Assembly (NCBI GenBank): GCA_037074765.1 | Contig: JBAMDO010000007.1 | Span: 62,001 to 126,000 of the forward strand | Length of the DNA stretch: 64,000 nucleotides | Origin: Mansonella perstans | Lineage: Eukaryota > Nematoda > Chromadorea > Rhabditida > Onchocercidae | Direction: 5' to 3' | Part shown: positions 14,216 to 25,387 of the stretch, in pieces | How positions within the stretch are numbered: position 1 is the first letter of the stretch | Layout of the letters: every line of letters begins with the position of its first letter | Position numbers and translations under genes: made by a program | Notes under the pieces: generated by a model | Told to the model about the DNA's origin: nothing | Seen by the model: only the letters and a program-made list of their open reading frames with translations | The model's database searches: none

Positions 14216-14702
14216 TACAAAATAAAGTCGAATATTTTTAAACTAAAATGAAAGTAGTACAAAACACATCGAGTTATCGGTAATTCACCCAATTAGAATA
14301 TGTCTACTCATCTATTCGTCCTTTACACCTTTTAAGCATCAACAACATTAAACTTTCCCGGAACATAGTTTTTGAGAGATTTTTGAGTTTTAACACTTCT
14401 CTTACCTTCCAAATTGAGATCAACATTGTCTAACCTACTCTTTAACAATAACCTTCTGCTAAACTTTAATCATTATGTTTAATATTTCTATAGAAAATAG
14501 CTTAAAACATCAGCTAATACTATTCGTCATCTAAGTAATCGACATCATTAACTGTAAATGCCGAAGAACGTTAAATATTAAAGAAAATGCTCTGTTCAGA
14601 TAAAAGATTTTCACCATATCTTCAATAATCAGATTACCTAACGAAACTGAAGACTGAAATAAGGACATAAAATGAAAAAAAATATATTCCATGCACCTAT
14701 TT

Positions 14703-16401
14703 TTAGTAATGAGTAATGCAATAAGTAAAATACTGAACCAACCGGAAGAAAGGAGTCATAAATTCTTCCAACCATTTTGAATGATCAAGAGAACATTCCA
14801 GATCATCTATTTCTATGAACCTAAAAATGAAAACATTTCTGAAACCACTAGCGAGATGCTCGCTGCAAGAAGAGTGAGTTGATTTTTGAATTCGCTGACA
14901 TACTCGATTTTCACGATATGAATTTTAAAAAAATACTATTTCAATTTCGTACTCCGAAATTAAAGGCGTTATAATATTAATCCACCAAAAATCTCACATA
15001 TTTATAAGGCTAAGATTACGAGGTAGTCCGTATAACCCCTTGTTGCGCATTACAACTTCCAACCTTCTACACATCCAACGAGCAGCATATTCTTTGAAAC
15101 GATGAAAACCTGCCTTCTTGAAACCGTATTTGATTACAATTGCAAATAGATTACCAACAGTCTAAAAAAAAAACGTCTTTAATTCATTGCTAATAGCAAG
15201 CTGTACTAAATAAAATATGTAATTAGTACCAATGACTTCTTCGACGAAACTTTTTCTGTTCACCGCATCAAACATCTATAAAAAAATCTTAAAACAAACC
15301 ATGACAGTGATTTTTTGCTCCTGAAGTCGTTCCATAAACAGCACGCAGTATTTATCAAACAGCTGCTCCAACCTCTTCTTTCCTGAAATTTAATGTGAAA
15401 TTTAAACAGTAAGAATTTCATCTGATCATTTAGTGTGACCCATTTGTCCGCAACAGGGGTATAATACTCCATAAATGTACCACAAAGTTCATTTCAAGCA
15501 CTCCTTACATTCATAAATCATTTTGCATATCTATCTAATAATACAATAATGATCTTTTGAATTATCAAGAATTTCTGCTGCGCTCCCGAGACAATCACCA
15601 ACTCTGTTTCCGATCTGAGCAAACATATAATATTGAATGAAAATACACAGATTTGATCTAAAAAACAAATTACCTTCTCCCCGTTCTTCGGAATAAATAA
15701 TTTCATCAAAACTGTTGCACATTTATTTTTCGTATTTACAAAAGCTTCACTTATTAAGCTATCGCCGTTCGGGAAATCTCCTGGACTTCGAAATCCGTTC
15801 CTGTTCAACTTTAAAAACATGATTTTTGTGACAATAAATTCATCGTAACAGATGAAAAGGTAAAATTAATATAAACCCTAAAACTAGAAGCTGAAAAGTA
15901 CAAATTCTCACCGTTACCACGAGCATATTCATTCAGTAGAGCTCCTGCCACTATAAGTATTTTCTGATAAATAAAAATGACTAGAATGAAAGTGTTAACA
16001 CGTTCTGCAAAAGGATACAGTCAAGCAACAATACCGACACTATTAATGGACCAAAGGAAAATTAAGCTTCAATTTCATCATAATTTTGAAGAGGAAAAAC
16101 GAAAAAAAGCAGACAGTACGCACCGACAAATTTCTTGTATAATTTATTATTGGCAACAAACGACACCTCTCAAGAATATACTGAGTCTCGAAACAGAAAA
16201 AATCCGAAGGTGAACTAACAACATCCGAAAACTACAAATGAAATACAGAAATTGATGAAAAATAGATAATGATGCAAAAAAGTTTTGAAATTGCTGAAAT
16301 AAAAAATGTCAGAATACAAATATTTATTTAAATAATAAACACCAATACATAGAACTCACTGAAAGGATAAACCATTCGCGAAAACTCGCTGTAAATTCCA
16401 T
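14703..16401 (-). CDS. Unidentified helix-rich protein, second gene of a probable operon
   Basis: Start ATG at 16401 (MEFTASFREWFILS) with an in-frame stop immediately upstream, then a GTGAG donor. Supported exons are 16360-16401, 16124-16186 (TQYILERCRLLPIINYTRN), 15912-15963 (KILIVAGALLNEYARGN), 15674-15780 (GDFPNGDSLISEAF...KLFIPKNGEK) and one ending high at 15614 (IGNRVGDCLGSAAEIL). Further pieces are about 15287-15418 (RRLEQLFDKYCVLFMERLQ), 15003-15160 (FHRFKEYAARWMCRRLEVV) and 14703-14821, which ends at TAA. Phases of the first five exons agree; one or two junctions between 15160 and 15570 are not resolved. The chain is mostly amphipathic helix, as in HEAT/ARM-type scaffolds, but I recognise no family and give no function. 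The gene begins 69 bp after the stop of the RRM/RS gene. Confidence 0.6.
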
Positions 16402-16470
16402 TTAAAACACATCAATTAAGAATCTTTTCTGCCTCTTATTTATGATCATTTATTTCAGAATTATCTGCAA

Positions 16471-19400
16471 TTACATAGATATGAACATAATTAATTGATC
16501 GAGATACTGGTCCATTTTTCGAGTGAATGCTTCTTCCATATCTTTAATTGCTTCAGCAAGCGCTAACCAAAGACGATCTTCCAGGCCTGGATCTTTTTCA
16601 ATCAGCATCTTCGTAACAAAACCAAATGTTTCACGATCTGCTTTAAATGCCTGTAAATGTTAAAGTTCCGCAACCATAAATTAATTAAAAACAAATTACT
16701 ATAGCTGTATAAAAAACATTAATAGAACAAAGAAGTCTTCCTGAAAAATGTAGGACAAACTGAAGTTCTAAAACAAAGAACTAAAAATAATCTGATTGTA
16801 CTTATATAATTTTCATTTAAAAACTGTGTGAGCACAAAACAAAAGGAGTTGAGTAAAATTTAACCCCTTCAAGTTGTTTTTTCTTCGTCATGTACTTAGC
16901 AAGTACTTCCGATGGTAAACGAGCAAGCTTTCGTTCTCGTTCTGTTTCTGCATTCAACTGAAGCGTTAGTGAACTTAATCGCAGCGCTTAAAAGAAAAAA
17001 ATGATTTACAATTTGTCATTTACAGCTTCACACAGCAAATGTGAGGATGTATCAGATAAGCAGTTCACCGCTTCGTACATTTCTATGTCATCAGGTATCA
17101 AGGTGGAGAGTCTAAATTAGGCTGTAATAAACCAGACAGAAATGCGGAATATTTCAAAATATGCATTCATAAAGTGCTGGAGAAACTATGCATATTGCAA
17201 CTTTGTAATATGCTGAATTCCATGATGGTAATAACTAGATGAAAAGACAATTTAACTTTTAAAATGTCACTGAGTGGTACAGCACAATACATGCACGCAG
17301 TGATTCCAAGATAACGGCAGATGGACAGTCATTAATTGAGATGATTAACTGAGTCATTAATTGAGATTGCAAAATTAAAGTCTCTATAACCAAGCAAATA
17401 AGATGAACTTTTTGGCATACTGAAATTAGCATTTCGTGACTGAAAATATATCATCCAAACTAACAAGACTTGGTCACTGATTGAATATGAACCAGACCGT
17501 CTATGTAAGCGGGAGGAAGCGTTACTTATAAATCTCAAATATTTTTTCAGCAACAACAGAACATTTCAGAAGAAAGTAAAACTCTCGAATCTTTAAGTAG
17601 TTAAAGGAAAATCATCTCGGAGTATATTGAAATTCCGCAAAAAAAAATCCGAAATTATAAAAGTGTTCACCTCCTTGCGAGGATTGCAAAGTATCGCTGG
17701 CATCATCAAAAAATGAAATCAACTGCTGTCCACGAGCTGTGCCGAAAACACTGGTCTGGAAAAACACACAAACATAAAACATTCTAATCACCATGACTAC
17801 TCACGCTTCCAACAACAATTTCCTGGACAGCACTTACACAATCTTCTAATAAAACCTTCTGTATCGTTTCTCTTTAAAAGTGTATTGTAGAGATATCGAT
17901 TCATACATAACTTGCAAGATACAAACAATACTGTAAACAAAATCTCAGTGAAAGTAAAATGTTCTAATTTTACAACTCCTGACTTTGAAACCCAGACATT
18001 TATCTGCACAGTGATTAAGAAAACTACATTATTTTGCTTTGTTATTTAACTTTCATTAAAAGCTTTTCGCTTGTTGCAACGGTCTTTACAATAATAAAAA
18101 AGCGAAAATCTTCTTCAACTCAGAGATTATCAAAAATTGGTGTCACGTTAATTAATGACAACCGCATTAATCGTCGTTCATGCTTCGAGATTTTCTATAA
18201 TTTATGTTTAAAATAATATTCTAAACATGATGGTAAAAAAACTCGAATAACAAAGGAACACTCTACGGCGATACGATTCCGGCGATACCAACTGCAAAAC
18301 TATTAGCAAGGATAAATCAATCAAACAATACATTTCTACTACAAAATTAATTACTGCTTACTTCTTTCTTGCATAAGAGCTAAGTGCGTCAGATAAACCG
18401 ACAAAAGAAAAGAAAAAAGCAAACTGTGCTTCATTACGTATTTCTACAGCTGAATAATGTTTCATTAATCTCCTTACATTTTATATTGGAGAGACTTAAC
18501 CTAACACAGCCTTTACAGCATTTCGTTCATTTTTTTTAAGTCGTACAATGATTTATTCTTAACATCAAGCATATGTTGTTCTAAATCCGTTCTTTCAAAG
18601 ACAGCTCATTTGACACTCTGTCATCCATTGTGCTCTCAAATACAAAGTGCTTCCGTTTTTTTGCTCACTTTTCAGTGGTTTGCAACGGCGACAACACTAA
18701 CAATACAAGGATCCTAGTATTACTGAGTTCAAATAAGCTCAAAGAACAGTGGATGAAATCCAGAATGATTATCAAAGCAGTGTGCAAAACGTTAATTGCA
18801 ACTTCACTTTTCGTTCCTGTTGTTTTTTTTACTAGCAAATGTAATCTTACAAAAATCATACTTATCCTCAACATTATCAACTAATTTTACCAAAACAAAG
18901 AAACAGTACAAAAAAGTGCACCTGCGTGTTTTTGAGATCATTTATTGGACCAGTCTGTTCACGCTTTCCCAAAAAAGCATCAATATCACTGAACAGTGCA
19001 CCCGCTGATGGTGCTTCGCCTTTTGACAAATCCAACTGTTTTCCTGTGAAAAAAACGTCTCTTTCTACATTCCTATGAATGTACAGATAAAAAAATTTCT
19101 GGAAAAACATATTAATGAACGACAGATATATAAAGAAAATACCTAATTCTTTGACCCCTTTTTTGCATAAAAATGAATTTTCAATTCCTGCTGCTTGCGG
19201 CACTGTACCATGCTGAAATATCTTATAAAAAATCAAGATACTAATACCCCCAGTATTTGATAGACATCCAAAAAGTATTTTAGATGATAAAAATCCATAC
19301 AACTGCGATATCCAAAACACAGAAATGTACGCTTCATAAAGTATATCCAAATGTTAGCAAAAACTCGTTGAAGATATTAAAGAGACAAAATGAGGTCAAT

Positions 19401-22400
19401 CTACCATTCCAATCTTATCAAGTTTGTTTGCATTTGTTTGTATATTTTTTGAGGATTCAAACTGATGCGCTGCATCGCGCAAAACTCGTTTCGGTATATC
19501 CTCCTACAAAACAGAAGTAAACTAATTACATGTACAAAAAGAATAAAAGAAAAATTTATAAAAGAAGCTATTTACATACTTCAAACACACAACAAAGCAG
19601 AAATAGGAACTGCGACCAATTTTTTTTTGGAGGAAGCACTGAGCACAAAATTATATTTAGAAGTTTTGAAGCTAAATTAAAGTGCAATATTTACCATGCT
19701 TTCTAAACCAAACTTTAAAGTGGTATTCTGTAATATTGTTGTTTCTGTTTCTTGCTCGTCCCATTTTCCCAGCGTTGGTTTCACTACGGGCTTCACACCT
19801 TAAATGGAAATTTCACAACAAATTACGGCTAGAAATCCTTAAATCGTTTAATTAAAATCGAAGTTATAAAAGGAAGAATAACTGTGAAGTAAATTAACCT
19901 TCGATGTCAATGTCTTTTAAAGCTTCTTTTCGTTTCTTCAGAATTTTCTTCCGAAGTTCGCCCTCACTAAGTTCATCCGAAGTGTGCTCATTAACTGAAT
20001 TGGCTGTACTTGATGATGGACTACGACGTCGACGCTTCCTCTTGCTTTTTTTCGATTTTCGTGTTTTACGTTCAGCAGGAGACTGCGAACCACTCTAAAC
20101 TTTCGTAAACAATTACAGTCTTCTCTTTCCCATAATTCTCAAGAAAAAGAATTGCAAAATTTCTATCTATAACAGTTAGCCTTAACAATCTTCAGTATTT
20201 TCCATGCTTCTTTCACTGAACATTTCATTTCAGTGGCACATACACCTTTAAACTGAAGAGATTTTAATGACTCCGCAAAAACCACAACCCGGAAATATAG
20301 TCTTTTTCTTCAATTTCTCATCTACCAAATATTTAAAACATCCGAAAAATATTCCTTTGTAGAAATATTTTTAAATAACAAAAATTTCTAAAAAACACCC
20401 TACAATAACTTATAACATAGTCTGCGGTATTTTAGTATAAGGCGCCATGATTTACTGGAATCTAATTTACATCATTCTCTGTCAAATGAAACTGATTTGT
20501 CCGAAAAATAAGCTACTGCAAAAACCAACCGGGCTCGATTTTTTCGGTTCCACATCATCAGATTTTGCATTTGAGGGGGGAGGCAGTGGTGGAAGTGGCG
20601 GAGTTTCACCTTTTTCAATAGCCTAAAAATTTCTGGTAATCAATAAAAAATCAACCAGCATAGCCAGTGAACTTGAGACATCAAAATTTCTAATTTCATC
20701 ACATCGGGCAGATAGAAAAAACGGTAGCATGTAAAAGATAACTCTTTATTACAATTTTTAAAAATTTTTTTTGGTTCAAGTGATGTAATACTTGACTCAA
20801 TGATACAATGCAAATTCAGAAAATTCGGAAATATGGGCTTTCAGCTGTAGAAGATCAGATAAATTTCGAAAGAAGTTAGATAAACTCTGACCTCTCGCTT
20901 AATTTGTGGAGATGGAGCTGGTGGAGCCGGTGAGGAAGAACGTTCATGAGGCGGTGCAGAATATGATGATGCGCGAGATCGAGAATGGTGAGACTTTTCA
21001 CTATGTCGACTTCTGAAACTACCACGGCTCGCTGAACGTTCATGTGCCGAACGACGCCGAGTACGACTTGGTGATCGTGATGAACTAAAAGTAATTCGAA
21101 CAGTGCTTCCCGAACGGATAAACAATAAAAAAAACAGCGTCTCAGTCAATAATACTAATAAACTAGTATAATAAATTGCAGTGCGCTAGTCCACGTCTAA
21201 AAAATTACAATGAACACCTGTTGGATGAGCGAGATTTTTTAGAGCCTTCATCATCTGAAGATGCGCACTTTCTTCTGCTTCCCTTGTCATAATCATCATC
21301 ATCTCTACAACATATTCAATATTATCTCTAAAATTCTGCACAAAATTTACACTTAGCTGAAATGGACTGCAGCTAAACCATACTGTCTGCAGAAAATTTG
21401 GAGAAAGACCCATTGCCAAATAAAAAAGGTGCAATAAAGGGCAATCACCGAACAGATATGCTGCTGATTGCAAAAGTAAGTTTATAGCCTAATTCCATGT
21501 ATGTTTCAGAGAATATTTCCGAATGACAAAAGGTGAGAAAATAATAAAAGTGACAAAAGTAATGGTATTTGTTCACAGCTTGTATTTTCGAAATCTTTAT
21601 ACCTGTAATCATTTCTTGATGAATGATCATAGCTACTCCGATTGCGACCACTATAACCGCGATTTCGAGAAATTTTAGCAGGTCGAAGACCTACAAAAAA
21701 TGCTTCTTTGAAAAGATCGTAAAATTTGCTGTAACTGCTAACAGTTGTATGATTAAGTGGAGAAAAATCTCAGTGAATGTCTCAGAATAACAAATCACCT
21801 AATATTGTTATCATGAAACCCAAAAGTTTATTACCTTGACTTTGTTGATACGACACATAGCGCCGTATGTCTCGAAACCACGTCATTTCGACCGGGTAAC
21901 CAAGAACATCACCATCTTTGTATCTAAAATTCAACTCAAACAAAACAAAAAAAAATAAAAGCTTTACCAAAATCTCCAATTTACTGAAAAGCATACAAGA
22001 CCAGTTCTAATCAAATATTATAGCGTAAAAAGGAAACATACTTGTGCATACATTCTTTTGCAGCATCACGCGTTTCGAAACGCACTGCCACAAATAGTTT
22101 CAGTTGATCCTGCGAAAGCTTGATAAAATCGAATGAACATGGCCCAACATGGTCTTCGAAAAAGTCCCTGAAAATAACAGGGAAAGAAAGAGAGTTACAG
22201 CAGCTACTGATATTTAAGCCAATAAGAAGTAAAATTTCAAAAAATCTCAAAAAACTTTGGCAAGACAAAAAATCCTTGCTTCAATTCGTTTTACTTACCT
22301 TGGTTCAAATCGACAATGAAACAAGAGTAATAACCAAGAGAATAAACTGGTATTTTTGCAAATTCCCTACTCAAAGGTAAGCACATGGTAACTGCGCCAG

Positions 22401-23224
22401 CACAAAGTGTATTTCTCCACAAACAAAATTCAGCCAAGAGAGTAAGATTCGGTGAAAATGTTGCTGTATGTATAACAATAATTCATTCAAATAAACCACA
22501 AGATTTCCGCCTTATCGTTCCAAAAAGAAGAGTGGAAGTAACACGTACAAGTATTTCAAGATAACACAAAATTTAAATCTCGCCTGTAATAACATACACA
22601 TTTTGATCCATTGATTACCTTTTTTTTTTACCGTAAAACTGCACTTCGAGATAGCAGCACAAAGCATCAGCAGAGGGTTCGGAAGTAAATGAAGAATAAA
22701 GAAATTTATGTCTTTATAGACAAGATATTCTGGGGAATGTATAACTGATTAAGAGACACTAAAAGGGAAATATGCTCCGTGTCTTTGCTAACCACTGTTT
22801 TTACTTTGTCCATAGATCATCAGAAGTGAAGCACGCTGTTCTCTATTTTTCTTCATGTTACCCTAATAAAATTCTTAATTGGTAAATTTTTTTTTCAAAT
22901 TTTCAGTTCAGTAGTGAAAAATATAAGATAACTCACTTCACTTCATCTGTTTTAATATGACCAGGAATGCCTCTAATAAATACTGTGTGCTTGCTTTCGG
23001 GGACTTCATCTTGATCGATACGATCAAAACGTGGCCCATTTCGATAATAACCGTTCATGTCTGGAGAAAAATCTCTATCGATACATGAAAGATAAAAATG
23101 AAAAACTTAAGAAATCTTAATTTCGAGAAAGGATGTCAATTGTCAACTTGGTGACATTCGAGAACTTGAAAAAAAATAACCTGGAGATCGCGAACGATGT
23201 GGATTATCGATAAAATGAGTGAGA
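16471..23224 (-). CDS. RRM-domain, arginine/serine-rich nuclear protein
   Basis: At least fourteen exons are visible. Near the N-terminus (exons 22937-23060, 22042-22167 and 21835-21923) is an RRM-like fold: HTVFIRGIPGHIKTDEV fits RNP2 and helix 1, LFVAVRFETRDAAKEC fits RNP1 and helix 2, and YPVEMTWF fits the last strand. Next come basic RS-rich exons (21603-21691; about 21224-21305; about 20892-21086, with SRSPSRTRRRS and a PAPPAPSP stretch), a PPLPPLPPP exon (about 20550-20620) and a Lys/Arg block (about 19900-20095: KSKKSKRKRRRRS). The C-terminal third is acidic/helical (about 19690-19795, 19400-19510, 19140-19225, 18922-19044, 17672-17757, 17020-17110, 16865-16990) and ends at QYLDQLIMFISM. 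RRM plus RS points to pre-mRNA splicing or nuclear RNA processing, but I cannot name the family. The first exon with the start codon lies above 23224 and was not identified. Confidence 0.72.
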
Positions 23225-23333
23225 CTGAGAGTTAACGGCTCAGAAAGAATGCAAACAATATACGCTTTTAAAAACCAAATTCCTGAAAATTTTGGAATCT
23301 GTATTCACAATACTGTAACCGATAAAATCTTAC

Positions 23334-23456
23334 AAATGTTGATCGGCTCCATTTTACTAGAAAAAAAAATGAACCAATGATACGCAAGCTAAGAAAATAA
23401 ATGTTGATCGGCTCCATTTTATTAGAAAAAAATGAACCAATGATATGGAAGCTATC
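23334..23456. repeat. Two-copy 65-bp tandem duplication
   Basis: A unit beginning AAATGTTGATCGGCTCCATT occurs at 23334 and again at 23399. It includes an A-run followed by ATGAACCAATGATA. The copies differ by a few substitutions and the length of the A-run. It lies just upstream of the first visible exon of the RRM/RS gene. Confidence 0.9.
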
Positions 23457-23660
23457 ATTTCTCATTTTAACATATTCAGATGATGAAATTGGTCGTTACT
23501 TTTCGAAAATGGAGAATTTCTAAAATGTCATTTTCTGCTGTTTAAGAAAAAGAGTAACAACTTATCATCGAAGTTTTGCCAAAAAATTATTAGGGTGAAT
23601 TTAAGTCAATATAAGGGCAAGGAAAGCAGAAAACCAAAAGGGGCCAAGGAATTCGAAAAC

Positions 23661-23664
<4 letters not shown>

Positions 23665-23695
<31 letters not shown>

Positions 23696-23719
23696 AAGAT
23701 TCATAAAGCTAATTCTTCA

Positions 23720-23755
<36 letters not shown>
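23665..23755. repeat. A30 homopolymer and (GA)15 microsatellite
   Basis: An uninterrupted run of 30 A (23665-23694) is followed 31 bp later by a perfect GA dinucleotide run of 30 bases (23726-23755). Both lie upstream of the RRM/RS gene and are likely to be length-polymorphic. Confidence 0.95.
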
Positions 23756-23758
<3 letters not shown>

Positions 23759-25387
23759 TGTAAAATTTATCTCCTTTACGATCACGCAACATCTTTTTCA
23801 AGAGCTACACAGATACGTGAAATTTTACTAGCGTTTGCACCGGTACGATCTATTGCCTAATGAATAGGAGCCAACACCTATCCTCCAACGAGGTATCAAT
23901 AGGAATTAGCTTATACTCTGAAGTTGTGACAGACACTCTCGTATTGCACCGTTCGATTCGTACTATAGACTAACAATCTGTTACGATCAAAATGATGTAA
24001 TTACTCAGAGTTACTACAAATTAATATTAGTTAAACTTATTTCTTAATATTTAATATTTCGATCTCCTTACACGAATAAGACTCCCAACAGATAACTGAA
24101 AGACTAAGCAGTTATCAACAAACAAATAATGATAAAATCATTAATGTTCAACTGCTGAGTCATTTATACAGCGATGATAAGATCTGTCTAATATAGAATG
24201 ATCTATTTAATACAGAACGACAGTTGAATGGTTTATAGATAATCAATTAAAGTAATTAAAACGGAAATCCACGATCAGAATCCACCAAATAAAAGCGACA
24301 GAATATATTTACTCATGCTGCAATGAATAAAAAACATTGCCAACAAATATTTCTTTTGATATCAAAATAAACAACTAGCAAAATTACTCATTGTGGAAAC
24401 TTACATAATAAATACATATAATACAAAAAAGCAGAGTAAAAAACTTCCATGTTGAAAGAAATGAGAAAGCAACTAGGGTATAGTGAAAAATAAACAAAAT
24501 AAGTCCGCATTAACAGCAGACTTTTATCATACATTGAAATAGAAGAAAAACTGATTACTGCCAATATTTGCTACTATAAGATTACATATATAAAGGAAGA
24601 TAAATACTTATAGGTAATTTGTATTCAATTTCCTTTTTGCCAACAAAATTTGATATGGCAGTAAATCAAACCTTCAAGAACAACCGCCCTAGAAGGAACA
24701 CCCATTATACGGCTTATAGAATAAGCATATCTGGAATTCGAAACTTCATTAAGCGACCTACTTTATAAAATTGTCTATACTACAAAAATCAAAAATAAAT
24801 AATAAAAAGTGCTTAAAAAAATATCAAGAAAGTAATACTGAATCTATATTCATGTCAGCAGTTTAAAGAACTACAAAAAAATTGATGTTATCGAGTAAAA
24901 CCTATATTAGAAAACCAAAAATCAAGATTTTTAAAAACTCGTCTGCTTATAGCTACTATAAACTCGACCTTTTCCTTTAAATGACTCAAAATTCTTGCTT
25001 TAAATGATACTAGTTGTTACGGTTGCCACAGCTCTTCCATAGCGATTAATTCAAACGGTCAAACTATTACCTGCGGAACAACTAAGGGATTCATCGATTG
25101 GAATCCAAAATTTTACAGAATCTCAGCACTAGATTATGATGAAATAAATTTCCTAATTTCCTTCCTTCAGTCTTAGACTGCGAATTATTTCATTAATCTT
25201 TGGGAATAAAATAGCGATGAATTTATTCCTTTCAGAAAATATCTTTATGATGACAGAAGTCTAACAATTTGATGGTTTTAAGGTTTCAAGCTTAAACAGA
25301 TTTGGAATTTCACTTCAGTAAATGCTTGGCTTTGCTCCGAAGTGTATATCTGCAAAAACTTCCGCTTTTTATAAGTCTCGAAAATGA
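23756..25387. other. Spacer between Elongin A 3' end and the RRM/RS gene
   Basis: AT-rich DNA with no exon I can support. It should hold the 3' UTR of Elongin A at its right end and the promoter and unfound 5' exon of the RRM/RS gene at its left end. Reading the minus strand I saw no RS-type or RRM-type codon pattern here. Confidence 0.5.

Noticed and set aside
18630..19680. Several plus-strand frames of 70-84 codons and a 157-codon minus frame
   Set aside because: The plus frames are antisense shadows. The minus frame reads through introns of the RRM/RS gene; only its parts at about 18922-19044 and 19140-19225 are exons.
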